Assembly: GCF_000714815.1 (NCBI RefSeq) | Contig: NZ_JMIH01000024.1 | Span: 310,001-374,000 of the forward strand | Reading direction: 5' to 3' | Length of the DNA stretch: 64,000 nucleotides | From: Anditalea andensis | Lineage (GTDB): Bacteria > Bacteroidota > Bacteroidia > Cytophagales > Cyclobacteriaceae | Part shown: positions 26,467-36,200 of the stretch, one piece after another | Layout of the letters: each line of letters opens with the position of its first letter | How positions within the stretch are numbered: the stretch's first letter is position 1 | Program-made: the position numbers and the translations under genes | The notes under the pieces: model-generated | What the model was told of the DNA's origin: nothing | Databases searched by the model: none | The model's input: only the letters and a program-made list of their open reading frames with translations

Positions 26467-26676
26467 ATGGAAAAGATTTTTAAAGTAATTATAGATTGGG
26501 CTAGTGGTATTATTGTTAACAGGATTAATTATGGTTGGGATGGAAACCAAGGCCCAATCCATCGCACCTTCTGATGGATGTAACGGCATTAAAATAATTC
26601 ATGGTCATTATTTAGATATGCTGATGATGAAATAGTAGTTATACTAATTTGCGGATGTGTTCCTGGATATTGTTAA
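26467..26676 (+). pseudogene. Frameshifted small secreted peptide gene
   Basis: An ATG at 26467 opens a frame (MEKIFKVIIDW) that loses sense near 26498. The neighbouring frame then continues a perfect signal-peptide core (LVVLLLTGLIMVGMETKAQS, 26501-26560) and a short mature part starting IAPSDGCNG. Near 26618 the first frame resumes and ends in CGCVPGYC and TAA at 26674. Joined, this is a peptide of about 70 residues with a Sec signal and a Cys-rich tail. A terminator follows at once. Two frameshifts indicate a pseudogene, or sequence errors. Confidence 0.45.
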
Positions 26677-26685
26677 AATTTAATT

Positions 26686-26718
26686 AAGCCTATAGGATGA
26701 TTTCATATAGGCTTTATT
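26686..26718 (+). terminator. Terminator after the small peptide pseudogene
   Basis: AAGCCTATA (26686-26694) pairs with TATAGGCTT (26706-26714), followed by TATTTATAT. It supports the view that the short locus before it was a real transcription unit. Confidence 0.65.
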
Positions 26719-26792
26719 TATATGATATTTTGTAATTTAAAATTAATTTTTTTTACAAATTTTCAAAATCACCTAATCAGTTTAAGGGTATT

Positions 26793-27826
26793 TATTTATC
26801 ATCTCCTGCGGGTCTAATTCGAATCAATCATCCATTTTACATTAAGAGATGGATATTTATCATATAGATGTGGACGAGAGCGGGTCCTTTGAATGGCCCT
26901 CAGACTTAATAGTTTATAAAATAATTAATCTACAGACGGATGAAAAATCACTGAGCGCTTCACTGAATAAAATGGAAGTATGACCTGATGGGGGGATATT
27001 ATTATGTGATAGATACCAAATCCAAAAGAGTCATACAGTTTAATGAATCGGGAGAAAATATAGCGCTTTTTGATAAGCATGGACCAGGTCCCGAAGAGTA
27101 TTTGCAAATGCTCGATGTTCGTATAAATTTTCAATCTGAAAAGATAGAAATTTTAGAATATCGGAAAATACAGGTTTACAGTTTAAATATTTTAACTATA
27201 TAAAAACAGTTTCATTGATAGATATAGAAGATGATATTAACTGTGAAAATTTTATAAGCATAGATTCTATATATTATTTGTGGACGCCTATCCCTGCTAA
27301 CCAAAGGTTGGATCTCATTAAAATACCTGAGTTCAATAGATATCATTTGATCAAAAAAAGTGGTGATGATATAGAGTATTTCTTGCCTTATCAGTACGGA
27401 GTTGCGCTGGATGAAAATTTTTATCCTATACCTGTGGATGGAGATTTTAATCTATCTCCCATTCTAGGTAGTGAAATTGAATTTATCTATTCTGAATACT
27501 ATAAAAATATTACCAATATCCGGGAAACAGGCGGATATATCTACTTTAACTGTTTTAGAAATGGCCTGGGCCGCCATTTACTATTCGATTCAAATAAGAA
27601 AAATATCATATCTAAAGGTGGAGCAAAAGAAAAGATAAATGTCAAGATAATAACTGCTGATTCAAAGTATTTTTATGGTTATATATTTCCCACGGTGTAT
27701 AACGAACTCAAAAATAAAGGTAAATCAGTCGAAAATCATCCTTTGCTCAAAGATCTTGAATACACAAAATTTGAATTAGATGAAAATCCAATAATTATAA
27801 AGTTTCATATCCCTTCTCCTAAATAA
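26793..27826 (+). pseudogene. 6-bladed beta-propeller lipoprotein, broken by several frameshifts
   Basis: Three consecutive segments in alternating frames form one protein. A lipobox-like FIISCGSNSN (about 26795-26830) is followed by an in-frame TAA at 26843. MDIYHIDVDE...IINLQTDEKSL begins at 26849. After a shift near 26990 comes GGYYYVIDTKSKRVIQF...GPGPEEYLQM, and after another near 27185 the remainder runs to 27826. The pattern matches Bacteroidota 6-bladed beta-propeller proteins, a family known by architecture only. No intact start codon was found, so the gene is dead unless the breaks are sequencing errors. Confidence 0.6.
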
Positions 27827-27877
27827 CAGATTTGGGAATGTGATTAAAGGGACGGTAGAAGTATAAAGTTAAAAAAG

Positions 27878-27913
27878 AGGGAAGAAGTAATATGTTATTT
27901 TTACCTCTTCCCT
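27878..27913. terminator. Bidirectional terminator hairpin
   Basis: AGGGAAGAAGTAA (27878-27890) pairs with TTACCTCTTCCCT (27901-27913) with one mismatch. It lies between the propeller pseudogene and the convergent S9 peptidase gene and has A/T-rich flanks on both sides. Confidence 0.7.
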
Positions 27914-27948
27914 TAATTTCTTATTTATAATCCACGTCTAGGTGGTTT

Positions 27949-30108
27949 TTAAGGATGTTGAACATATCTTTCAAAAAACTCAATAATCCTTCCTATCCGG
28001 TCTATTCTTCTATGCACCGCTCCGGATCTGGACATCTCATGTCCTTCATCTGGATACCTGACATATTCTACAGGCTTGCCCAATATTTTCAAACTTTTGT
28101 AAAGGAGTTCAGACTGTCTTACACCAGTTCTATAATCCACATCTCCATGCTTTATCAATAATGGCGTTTGGATATTTGCTACGTATGTTTGGGGAGAGTT
28201 ATAATCCATAATCTCTTTTACGCCGTCTTCCCATGGATACCCAAAATGATTTGGTACAAGTCTCCATGCATTCCCCTCTCCTAGGAAGAAGGTCAGTTCA
28301 TATACCCCTCTTTGGGAAAAGGCAGCTTTAAACCGATGATCGTGGCCTACGATCCAGGCAGTCAAATAGCCGGCATAGGAACCGCCTGTTAGAAAGAGCT
28401 GGTCTCCATCAATCCATTCATACCTGGACTGAGCGTTTTCGAGCGCATTCAATACATCACTGGCGGGTCCATCACCCCAATTCTGGAAATTACCTTTTTG
28501 AAATGTTTTGCCATATCCCCCTGATCCGCGGGGATTGCCATATACCACTCCATACCCTTTGCCCGCCATCACTTGAAACTCATGCCACATGGATATTTCT
28601 CCTGGGCCCCACATGGCAGATGGTCCTCCGTGCATATTGACAATAGTGGGATATTGTGTTCCATCTATCCGATGTACTGGTTCCATAACCCAATAATCCA
28701 CTTCAAAACCATCATTGCTTATTTGATGGGCAGTTGGTTTAGAGATCAAACGTTCAGATATCCAGCTTTCGTTATAGGTGGTAAGCTGTCTGGCGTTTCT
28801 GCCCATGATGTCTGAGGTATATATCTCGCTTGGATTCTCTATTGTAGTTAAGGCGTATACTATTTTGGATGCCTGTATATCAAAATCTCTGACACCTACC
28901 GGGCCTTCGATCAAAGGCTGTGTCTTCAAATTGGATACCTGAGTACGAAATAATGAGAATCCTCCCAAATTAGGGGCGGTATAGTATACATATTTACTGT
29001 CTTCTGACCAGGTACCGGAATATACACTTCTATCCAGATCCGCGGTGATCCACATAAAATCTGTTCCGTCTGGCTTCATTACACCCAGCATGTTCTGGTT
29101 ATAGCTAGGTTCTTCTATATTCTGTCCGGAAATCAGGACCCTTTTGCCGTCAGGTGAAAACTGGGGGTTTCCTACCCGGTGTTCCTCTATATGAAGCACC
29201 AGTTCAGAAGTTTTGTTTCCAGGATGGATTTTCCAGATATCGGTATAATTGGTTTCATCAGGATGGTTCTGAAAAGCCACAGATGATGCAAGTATATAGC
29301 TGCCGTCTGGGGCCCAGGTGGCGTTAAAAAAATTTTGGAAGCCTGATGTAATCTCTGTCGATGCTTTAGTTTCGATATCTATAATAGACAGATGAGTGAA
29401 ATTAAGTTCTGGAGATAAATTTTTTTCACCAAGGAAATTGAGTCTATTGATCACTTTAGGATCATTGTCTGCTGAATTTTTAGCTAAGTAGGCTCGGAGT
29501 TCTTTGAGGTTCCCATCTGGATCCGGTTTGATTTCTTCTTTTTGAGCACCGTCTTTGATGGCTTTGTAGTGAGGCTCATCCCCATATTCACGTCCGGGTC
29601 TTTCGTATTCCCAGGAAGGTTTGCCAGCAATGGCCCATATGGGCATTGTACTGGTATATAGGATTTTTTTACCATCTGGGGACCAGATAGGGGATGTAGC
29701 CCCATATTTATGATCTGTTAGTCGCTGTGCCTCTCCGCCATTTAGGGATAAGAGGTGAATCTGGGGTTTATTTTCATGACTTCTAACAAATGCTATGTGC
29801 TTGCCGTCGGGAGAAAGTTCAGCACTGCTAGTACTGTGTTCGGAACTGGTAATAGGTCGGTGGGTTTCACTATTATCTATATCTCCTATCCAAACCTGAT
29901 TTTTATAGTTGTATTTTCCCTCTTTTTCTTTTTCTGTAAAATTTTTTACATATATTATTTTTTTTCCGTCGGGTGTGATTTTATGAGAGGAGGTGGTAAC
30001 TATTTTGGTCAAATCACTGATTTGAACAGGTCTTTTTTCTTGAGCAATTGCCAAAGAAGAGCAAAGAAAGAACGTTATGATTAAATTTAATTTTGTTTTC
30101 TTGATCAT
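27949..30108 (-). CDS. Secreted S9-family peptidase (acylaminoacyl-peptidase/DPP type)
   Basis: The protein of about 720 residues has a signal peptide (MIKKTKLNLIITFFL...AIAQ; Met at 30108 preferred to the frame start at 30117). A TolB/WD40-like propeller with SPDGKHIAFV, SPDGKKILY and SPDGKRVLI repeats spans about 40-450. A C-terminal alpha/beta hydrolase domain follows, with the nucleophile motif GGSYAG, the Asp in HGDVDYRTG and the His in DEGHEMS. This is a serine exopeptidase or oligopeptidase for short peptides in the periplasm. It is monocistronic with a terminator behind it. Confidence 0.92.
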   Translation of the reverse strand: MIKKTKLNLIITFFLCSSLAIAQEKRPVQISDLTKIVTTSSHKITPDGKKIIYVKNFTEKEKEGKYNYKNQVWIGDIDNSETHRPITSSEHSTSSAELSPDGKHIAFVRSHENKPQIHLLSLNGGEAQRLTDHKYGATSPIWSPDGKKILYTSTMPIWAIAGKPSWEYERPGREYGDEPHYKAIKDGAQKEEIKPDPDGNLKELRAYLAKNSADNDPKVINRLNFLGEKNLSPELNFTHLSIIDIETKASTEITSGFQNFFNATWAPDGSYILASSVAFQNHPDETNYTDIWKIHPGNKTSELVLHIEEHRVGNPQFSPDGKRVLISGQNIEEPSYNQNMLGVMKPDGTDFMWITADLDRSVYSGTWSEDSKYVYYTAPNLGGFSLFRTQVSNLKTQPLIEGPVGVRDFDIQASKIVYALTTIENPSEIYTSDIMGRNARQLTTYNESWISERLISKPTAHQISNDGFEVDYWVMEPVHRIDGTQYPTIVNMHGGPSAMWGPGEISMWHEFQVMAGKGYGVVYGNPRGSGGYGKTFQKGNFQNWGDGPASDVLNALENAQSRYEWIDGDQLFLTGGSYAGYLTAWIVGHDHRFKAAFSQRGVYELTFFLGEGNAWRLVPNHFGYPWEDGVKEIMDYNSPQTYVANIQTPLLIKHGDVDYRTGVRQSELLYKSLKILGKPVEYVRYPDEGHEMSRSGAVHRRIDRIGRIIEFFERYVQHP

Positions 30109-30263
30109 TGGTGTCATTTTAGTAAAAATAATATAAAGCTTAAATTATAATAAATGAATTATTAACGTACATAATATTACATAAATGGGATAAAATTATT
30201 TTAAATAATAATCGCATCATCCTTTGTACTTAAGCTATATTTACGTTCTAAACTGATATTGTT

Positions 30264-33200
30264 GTGGAGAATAAAATTTTTCTTGGAATAGAAATCACTT
30301 CATTTTTTGATGAAATCAATGATCCTTTGTTTATATTTAACCAAGAAGAAATCATATACTTTAACAGGTATTTCAAAGAAAACACATCTGAAATCCCCAC
30401 TTCCTGGAGGGATTATTTTGAAGATAAATATGTCACTGGAACATTAGACCAATTTTTCAGGGGCCAAGAGCTGACAAAAAATGTAGTTATTGGCCGGGAT
30501 CTGAACAGGGTGCAACATTATAAATGGCATTTTATAGCTGTACCAAATGATGGAAAGGATCGCCTGTGCATGGCCAAGGGAAGAAAGCAACTTTCGTATA
30601 GTGACATCCTTCATGACAATGCATACTATACAGAAGAGGTAAGGGGCAATAGTGAAATAAACCTTGTACACAGCATCTTAAGAAACAGCCATGATATGGT
30701 GGCCATATTAGATGAACAGGGGATGTTTAGATACGCAAGTCCATCTACTGTCAAAACACTCGGGTATGGCCTTGATGAAATTTTGGGTGTTTCTTATAAA
30801 AGTTTGATAGAAAACGGAATAATCGTTTTAGAAAAAGGGGATTTTTCTTCCTTTAATGATCCTGAAAAAGAAATAGAAGTAGATTTTTGGATCAAAACTA
30901 AGGACGGAAGAAAATTATTTGTAGAAAGTTACGGTAAAAACCTCTTGAATGATCCTGAAATAAAAGGGATGTTGTTCAGTGCCAGGGATATTACCGCTAT
31001 TAAAAAATCCGAAAAATCTTTAAAGAAACGTTATGAATTGGAGCAACTGATCAACAGGATCTCTACTAAATTTGTCAATGCCGATGTTAAGTCTATAGAT
31101 CAAGTATTTAATGAATCACTGAAATTAATCGGTGAATTTGAGAAAGCAGACAGGTCTTATATTTTTTTAGTACATCAGGACCTCAAGACCTTGGAAAATG
31201 TATATGAATGGACTGCCAGCGGTATTAATCCCCAAATTGGCTTTTTGAAAGATGTGCCTTATTCTGAAGAAGAATTGATGATTCAGGGCTTACTTAGAAG
31301 GGATATCACCGTAATTCCAGATATAGAACATTTAGATGAGCAGTATGGATATGAGAGGGAAATATATAAACAGCAGGGAATAAAATCCCTCATGGTTATA
31401 CCCATGTTTTCGGAGCATCAGCTAATTGGATTTTTCGGACTTGATGCTGTCCGGGAAACAAGGGACTGGCATGCAAAAGATGAATATGTACTCAGGCAGC
31501 TTGGAGATGTTTTTGCAGGAAATTTTATAAATAAGGCAATAAAGATTAAACTCGAAAGAAATGAAAATCTATTGGCTTCCACTGAGTTGCTGGCCAAATC
31601 TGGTTCTTGGAGGTTTAGCAATACAAAGAAACGCTTATATTTTTCTAAAGGGTTGAATAAGATTTTTGATCTGGATGAAGCCCTAGACCATTCTAAAATT
31701 ACAGAATTTTATAAGCAGATATCTTCTAAAGAAAGGTCCCAAATAAATGCTAACGTCAAAAGTTCTTTAAAAAACAGGAAATCCTCCAGTGGAGAGTTTT
31801 CCATCATCACCAAGAAAGGCGAGCATAAGTATATTACATATAGCATACAGGTAAAGGAAAATAGCAGTAACTCTCAGTTGGAGGTATATGGTTATTGCCG
31901 GGATATTACCTCAAAAAAAGATGCTGAACATCATCTGTTGCTTCAGTCTCAGATATTGGCACAGGTAAATGATGCGATATTTGTCACAGATACCTCGATG
32001 AGGATTATCTATATGAATCAATCGGCTATCAATGGATATTGTGCTTCGGATTACAAGGTCAATGTCACGACCTTTGACCAGTTGGTAAGCATTAATTTTC
32101 CAAACAATATCAGGTTGGAAGATATCATAGAGAAGATTAAAAATTATGGATCTTGGATAGGTGAAGTGGAAATCGAAACCAAAAGTCGACATTTATTGCC
32201 TCATGAATTATCTTCCAAGCCTTTCAAAGATGATGAAGGGAATGTAATTGGGTTTTCTTTTTTGGCAAAAGACCTTTCATTTCAGAAAAGCAGTGAGGAT
32301 ATAGCTAAAAAATCACGTCTAATCATAGAGAACAGCCCTGCAGTATTGTTTACCCTAGATCCCAATAATGATTTTCAAATCAAGTTTATTACAGATAATA
32401 TAAGTTTATTTGGTTACAATGCCCAGGATATTATCAATAACAAAGTAAGTATACTGGATTTCATACATCCTGAGGATGCCAAGTCCATGTTGGAATATCA
32501 TATCAATAAAACCACTGATGCCGGTGTTCCGGCTTTTTCGGGAGAGTATAGGTTTCGGACTTATGCAGGGGAGTACAGGTGGGTAGAGGACAGAACCCGG
32601 GAAATACTGGATAAAAATGGTCATATTTTATTGCACGAAGGCTTATTTCAAGATGTAACAGAACGTAAAAAACACAGGCTTGAAATAGAGCAAAATGAAA
32701 AGAGATACCGTGTATTGGCTTCCAACATCCCCAATACCAACGTTTTTTTGATAGATAAGAACCTAAAATATATAGTAGCGGAAGGACCCAATTTTAAATT
32801 TTGGGGTATGGAATCGGGTTTTTTCGAAGGTAAAACTATATATGAGGTTAAAACCCCTCAGTTGGAACAGATAGAACTGGTGGTAGAAAATGCTTTGAAT
32901 AAAAGAAGAACAGTTCAAAAAATCCTACATTTTCTTAACAGAGATTATGAACTTATAGCTAAACCTATCATTTATAAAGGAGAAATAGAGTACATACTAG
33001 GGATCATCAGAGATATCACTGAAGAATTTAGTATAAAGCAAGATCTGCAGCGAAGTGAAGAAAAATATAGAAACCTGGTAGAGGAATCTACAGAAATCAT
33101 ATTTTCTTTGGGTTCGGATATGGAACTCACTTATATTTCTCCTAATGTAAAACAGTTTCTGGGATATGAACCCCATGAAGTCACCAGTGTGAAAATAACG

Positions 33201-34586
33201 GACTTTCTCCATCCCGAAGATACCGAGGTATTCACATCCAATATAGATAAAAAGGAAGCTTTTTTTGTCAAGAACCAATACTTGGAGTTTAGATTGGTCC
33301 ATAAAAATGGAGAATATAAAATATTCAGCTCCAATGGTAAAGTGATCAAAGATCATCTGGGAAATTTCAAATACTATACTGGCATAGCCCGAGATATATC
33401 CAAACTAAAAGAAGCACAGAATGAACTGTATCATGCCAAAGAGAGAGCTGAGCAGGCTTCTATGGTGAAATCACAATTTCTGTCTATCATGAGTCATGAG
33501 ATAAGGACGCCTATGAATGCGGTCATAGGGATGGCACATCTCTTATTAGAAGATGAACCCAGAAAGGACCAGTTGGAAAACCTTAAGACACTTCAGTTTT
33601 CTGCTGAGAATCTTTTGGGATTGATCAATGATATACTCGATTACAGTAAAATAGAATCAGGTAAGATAGAACTGGAGCATGTGGATTTTGAACCTAGAAA
33701 TGTACTGAACAGGATCATTCATTCCCATACATTTCAGGCGAGAGAAAAATCACTAGAGATATTTACAGAAATAGATAAAAAACTTCCTGAAGTAATCAAT
33801 GGTGATCCAGTGAGATTGGGACAGATTATCAATAACCTTTTATCAAATGCCATAAAATTTACCGAAAAGGGTCATGTGAAAATATGTCTAAGCAATGTAG
33901 GGGAAACCGCCGATAACATTATTGTCAGGTTTATTTTTGAAGATACAGGTATAGGTATCGCAGAGGATAAGAAAGACCTGATATTCGAAGCCTTTACACA
34001 GGCAAGTACTGAGACGACCAGGAAATTCGGAGGTACAGGGTTAGGCCTGGCCATTGTAAAAAAACTGATTGAACTATTTGACTCTACTATTAAGGTTCAG
34101 TCTAGGAAAGGCCATGGGACGCTATTCATGTTTGATATCAAGTTTGGCAAATACATACAGCGATCTATTCAAAATAAGGATTATGGAGGTAGTGCTATTA
34201 AAAACCTAGCTCATGCCAACATCCTGGTAGCTGAGGATAATCTGGTAAACCAGATCATGATCAGAAAATTTTTAAATAAATGGGACGTAGGAAATGTAGC
34301 TTTTGCCAATGATGGCCTAGAGGCGCTTGAACTATTTAAAGCGCAGCGTTTTAACCTGATATTACTCGATCTCCAAATGCCTGAAATGGATGGGTTTGAA
34401 GTAGCCAGGTTTATCCGAAGTTACCATGATGAATCTAAAAAAAATGTGCCCATCATAGCTCTGACGGCTTCCTCTCTTATTGATGTCAAAGACCAATTGG
34501 AGGAGGTAGGAATGGATGATTATATACCCAAACCTTTTAACCCGGATAACCTTTATGCAAGAATTATTAAATATATTCGTATTTAA
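30264..34586 (+). CDS. Large hybrid sensor histidine kinase with multiple PAS, GAF and receiver domains
   Basis: The 1440-residue protein starts with GTG. Reading along it: a divergent PAS-like N-terminus (about 1-110), PAS (about 138-250), GAF (about 265-435), then five further PAS/PAC units to about 1055. HisKA follows with MSHEIRTPMN (phospho-acceptor His1078), then HATPase (NNLLSNAIKF, FGGTGLGLAI) and a receiver domain (ILVAEDN, LLDLQMPEMDG with Asp1369). There is no membrane segment, so it senses internal signals. No separate response regulator or HPt is adjacent. The signal is unknown. Confidence 0.92.
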   Translation: MENKIFLGIEITSFFDEINDPLFIFNQEEIIYFNRYFKENTSEIPTSWRDYFEDKYVTGTLDQFFRGQELTKNVVIGRDLNRVQHYKWHFIAVPNDGKDRLCMAKGRKQLSYSDILHDNAYYTEEVRGNSEINLVHSILRNSHDMVAILDEQGMFRYASPSTVKTLGYGLDEILGVSYKSLIENGIIVLEKGDFSSFNDPEKEIEVDFWIKTKDGRKLFVESYGKNLLNDPEIKGMLFSARDITAIKKSEKSLKKRYELEQLINRISTKFVNADVKSIDQVFNESLKLIGEFEKADRSYIFLVHQDLKTLENVYEWTASGINPQIGFLKDVPYSEEELMIQGLLRRDITVIPDIEHLDEQYGYEREIYKQQGIKSLMVIPMFSEHQLIGFFGLDAVRETRDWHAKDEYVLRQLGDVFAGNFINKAIKIKLERNENLLASTELLAKSGSWRFSNTKKRLYFSKGLNKIFDLDEALDHSKITEFYKQISSKERSQINANVKSSLKNRKSSSGEFSIITKKGEHKYITYSIQVKENSSNSQLEVYGYCRDITSKKDAEHHLLLQSQILAQVNDAIFVTDTSMRIIYMNQSAINGYCASDYKVNVTTFDQLVSINFPNNIRLEDIIEKIKNYGSWIGEVEIETKSRHLLPHELSSKPFKDDEGNVIGFSFLAKDLSFQKSSEDIAKKSRLIIENSPAVLFTLDPNNDFQIKFITDNISLFGYNAQDIINNKVSILDFIHPEDAKSMLEYHINKTTDAGVPAFSGEYRFRTYAGEYRWVEDRTREILDKNGHILLHEGLFQDVTERKKHRLEIEQNEKRYRVLASNIPNTNVFLIDKNLKYIVAEGPNFKFWGMESGFFEGKTIYEVKTPQLEQIELVVENALNKRRTVQKILHFLNRDYELIAKPIIYKGEIEYILGIIRDITEEFSIKQDLQRSEEKYRNLVEESTEIIFSLGSDMELTYISPNVKQFLGYEPHEVTSVKITDFLHPEDTEVFTSNIDKKEAFFVKNQYLEFRLVHKNGEYKIFSSNGKVIKDHLGNFKYYTGIARDISKLKEAQNELYHAKERAEQASMVKSQFLSIMSHEIRTPMNAVIGMAHLLLEDEPRKDQLENLKTLQFSAENLLGLINDILDYSKIESGKIELEHVDFEPRNVLNRIIHSHTFQAREKSLEIFTEIDKKLPEVINGDPVRLGQIINNLLSNAIKFTEKGHVKICLSNVGETADNIIVRFIFEDTGIGIAEDKKDLIFEAFTQASTETTRKFGGTGLGLAIVKKLIELFDSTIKVQSRKGHGTLFMFDIKFGKYIQRSIQNKDYGGSAIKNLAHANILVAEDNLVNQIMIRKFLNKWDVGNVAFANDGLEALELFKAQRFNLILLDLQMPEMDGFEVARFIRSYHDESKKNVPIIALTASSLIDVKDQLEEVGMDDYIPKPFNPDNLYARIIKYIRI

Positions 34587-34650
34587 TATGCCTATTGCTT
34601 CATGTTATTTTAAAGATTAAACTTATTTTTATGGTTAAATTCTAATTTCG

Positions 34651-35958
34651 ATGAAGGGTATAGGTCTTTTTTTTATCTGCTGTTTACTAACTATAAATAT
34701 ACATGCACAATCACAAAGGTCTCAGCGCAGCAGCTTACATTTAATCTCCGGGACTACTGGTGCCAATGTCAGGGAGTTTAATCAAATGCTGGAAAACAAA
34801 GGTATAGGTGAACTAAGAAGAGGATATTCCAATATAGGGCTTGGGTATCAGCACCGTTTTAATGATTTTGTATTAGGATTTGAAGCATACCATAACAGTG
34901 GCCCACGTTCGGTTTTCAGGGATTATGATATTGAATATAGATCTTCGCGGGTTTATTTGAATGTAGGGTATTCATTTACAGAGGAAGGAAAGTTTCATTT
35001 GATACATTATATGTCCTTAGGGGTAGGCTATATGAATTTTCAAATGCTCCAATCTGAAGACCCAGCATCATTGTCTGATTTTTTTAACCAGCCAGCATCA
35101 GGATTTATTCTTCGTCAAAATGATATCCACAGGGGGAGCAGATATTTGGGAGGTTTTTTAACTGAAATCGGGTTTCAGTTAGGTTACGATATAGATCTAC
35201 CTGTAATGGAAGAATCTTTAGAGATCATAGCTAAATTTGGATATTCTTTCAGTCCATTCGAAGATTCCTGGAACCAAAAAGGAATGTCTTTTGATAATAT
35301 TCAAAGTGGACCTTTCTTAAGATTGGGTGCAGGGATCTCCCTACCTGATCATAATTTTTTCTATAGGGATGCTTCTTTGGGCGTGCATGTACTGTATGGA
35401 CTCCATTATACCCGTCCCGAACAGTTCAATAATTTTTTAAATGCATTCGGCTATAATACCTTATCGGGGAGACCATCAAATCTGGGTCTAAAGATATTGG
35501 GGGAAAACAGGGGTTTTTTATATGGCATAGATATTTATAACCTTGCCATGTCAAATGATGCCAATGAGCAAAAGACCCATTCTCTTAATAGTTTTCGTCT
35601 CTATGGTAATATAGGCAGAAAGCTTTATGACCTGAAAAACGTAGAGATGGGCGTGCTGGGTGGTGTGGGATATGGTAATCTTCGGTATACTTTACTTGAC
35701 GATAGTAAACCTGATCTTCCTTTATTATTTGAAGAGCCAGATCATGACGGCTATTTGACCACCTGGGGATTTATAATCAAACCCGAAGTATATGTAGCAT
35801 ATGCCATGCCTTTAAGCCAAAATCATTCCACTGATCTGATCTATAGTATCTTTGCAGGATATGAGATGCCCGTAGGGGGTTACCGCCTGGCAGACTTAGG
35901 GATGAGAAAATACATAGCTGGACCATATATCCAATTTGGATTGGGAATCAGGCCATAA
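34651..35958 (+). CDS. Outer-membrane beta-barrel protein of unknown function
   Basis: The 435-residue protein has a signal peptide ending IHAQ and many alternating aromatic strands (NIGLGYQHRF, RVYLNVGYSF, GFLTEIGFQLGYDI, HVLYGLHYTRP), ending in YIQFGLGIRP. It looks like a 12- to 16-strand barrel. It lies 64 nt after the hybrid kinase gene on the same strand and may be cotranscribed. Function and ligand are not apparent. Confidence 0.65.
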   Translation: MKGIGLFFICCLLTINIHAQSQRSQRSSLHLISGTTGANVREFNQMLENKGIGELRRGYSNIGLGYQHRFNDFVLGFEAYHNSGPRSVFRDYDIEYRSSRVYLNVGYSFTEEGKFHLIHYMSLGVGYMNFQMLQSEDPASLSDFFNQPASGFILRQNDIHRGSRYLGGFLTEIGFQLGYDIDLPVMEESLEIIAKFGYSFSPFEDSWNQKGMSFDNIQSGPFLRLGAGISLPDHNFFYRDASLGVHVLYGLHYTRPEQFNNFLNAFGYNTLSGRPSNLGLKILGENRGFLYGIDIYNLAMSNDANEQKTHSLNSFRLYGNIGRKLYDLKNVEMGVLGGVGYGNLRYTLLDDSKPDLPLLFEEPDHDGYLTTWGFIIKPEVYVAYAMPLSQNHSTDLIYSIFAGYEMPVGGYRLADLGMRKYIAGPYIQFGLGIRP

Positions 35959-36014
35959 ATCATTAATTCTTGTGAAACTTGGTAGAAATGTAGTTTAATA
36001 TCAAGTTTATTGAT

Positions 36015-36023
36015 TAAATTTAC
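36015..36023 (+). promoter_or_regulatory. Possible -7 element for the methionine operon
   Basis: TAAATTTAC matches TAnnTTTG at seven of eight positions and lies just before the 5' end of the SAM riboswitch; a weak TTTA at 35994-35997 is the best -33 candidate. Confidence 0.3.
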
Positions 36024-36028
36024 AATTG

Positions 36029-36130
36029 CTTATCGAGAAAGACCGAGGGAAGGGCCCTATGACGTCTTAGCAACCTGAATTATTACAAGGTGCTAACTCC
36101 CATTTCGGAAAAGCCGAAAAAAGATGAGCC
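36029..36130 (+). promoter_or_regulatory. SAM-I riboswitch
   Basis: The region follows the SAM-I aptamer consensus: CTTATCGAGAAAG at the 5' side, GAGGGAAGGGCCCTATGA in the core, CTTAGCAACCTG, AAGGTGCTAACTCCC and the closing GATGAG at 36123-36128. GATGAG pairs with CTTATC (P1). It sits about 70 nt upstream of the split metH genes. SAM binding should reduce expression of methionine synthesis. The expression platform is not obvious by eye and there is no clear terminator, so control may be translational. Confidence 0.92.
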
Positions 36131-36200
36131 GCTTTAAATATTTAAATTTTTAGATCGGTTCATGCTCGTATAAGCCATTGATTAAAAAAATCAAGCCTAT

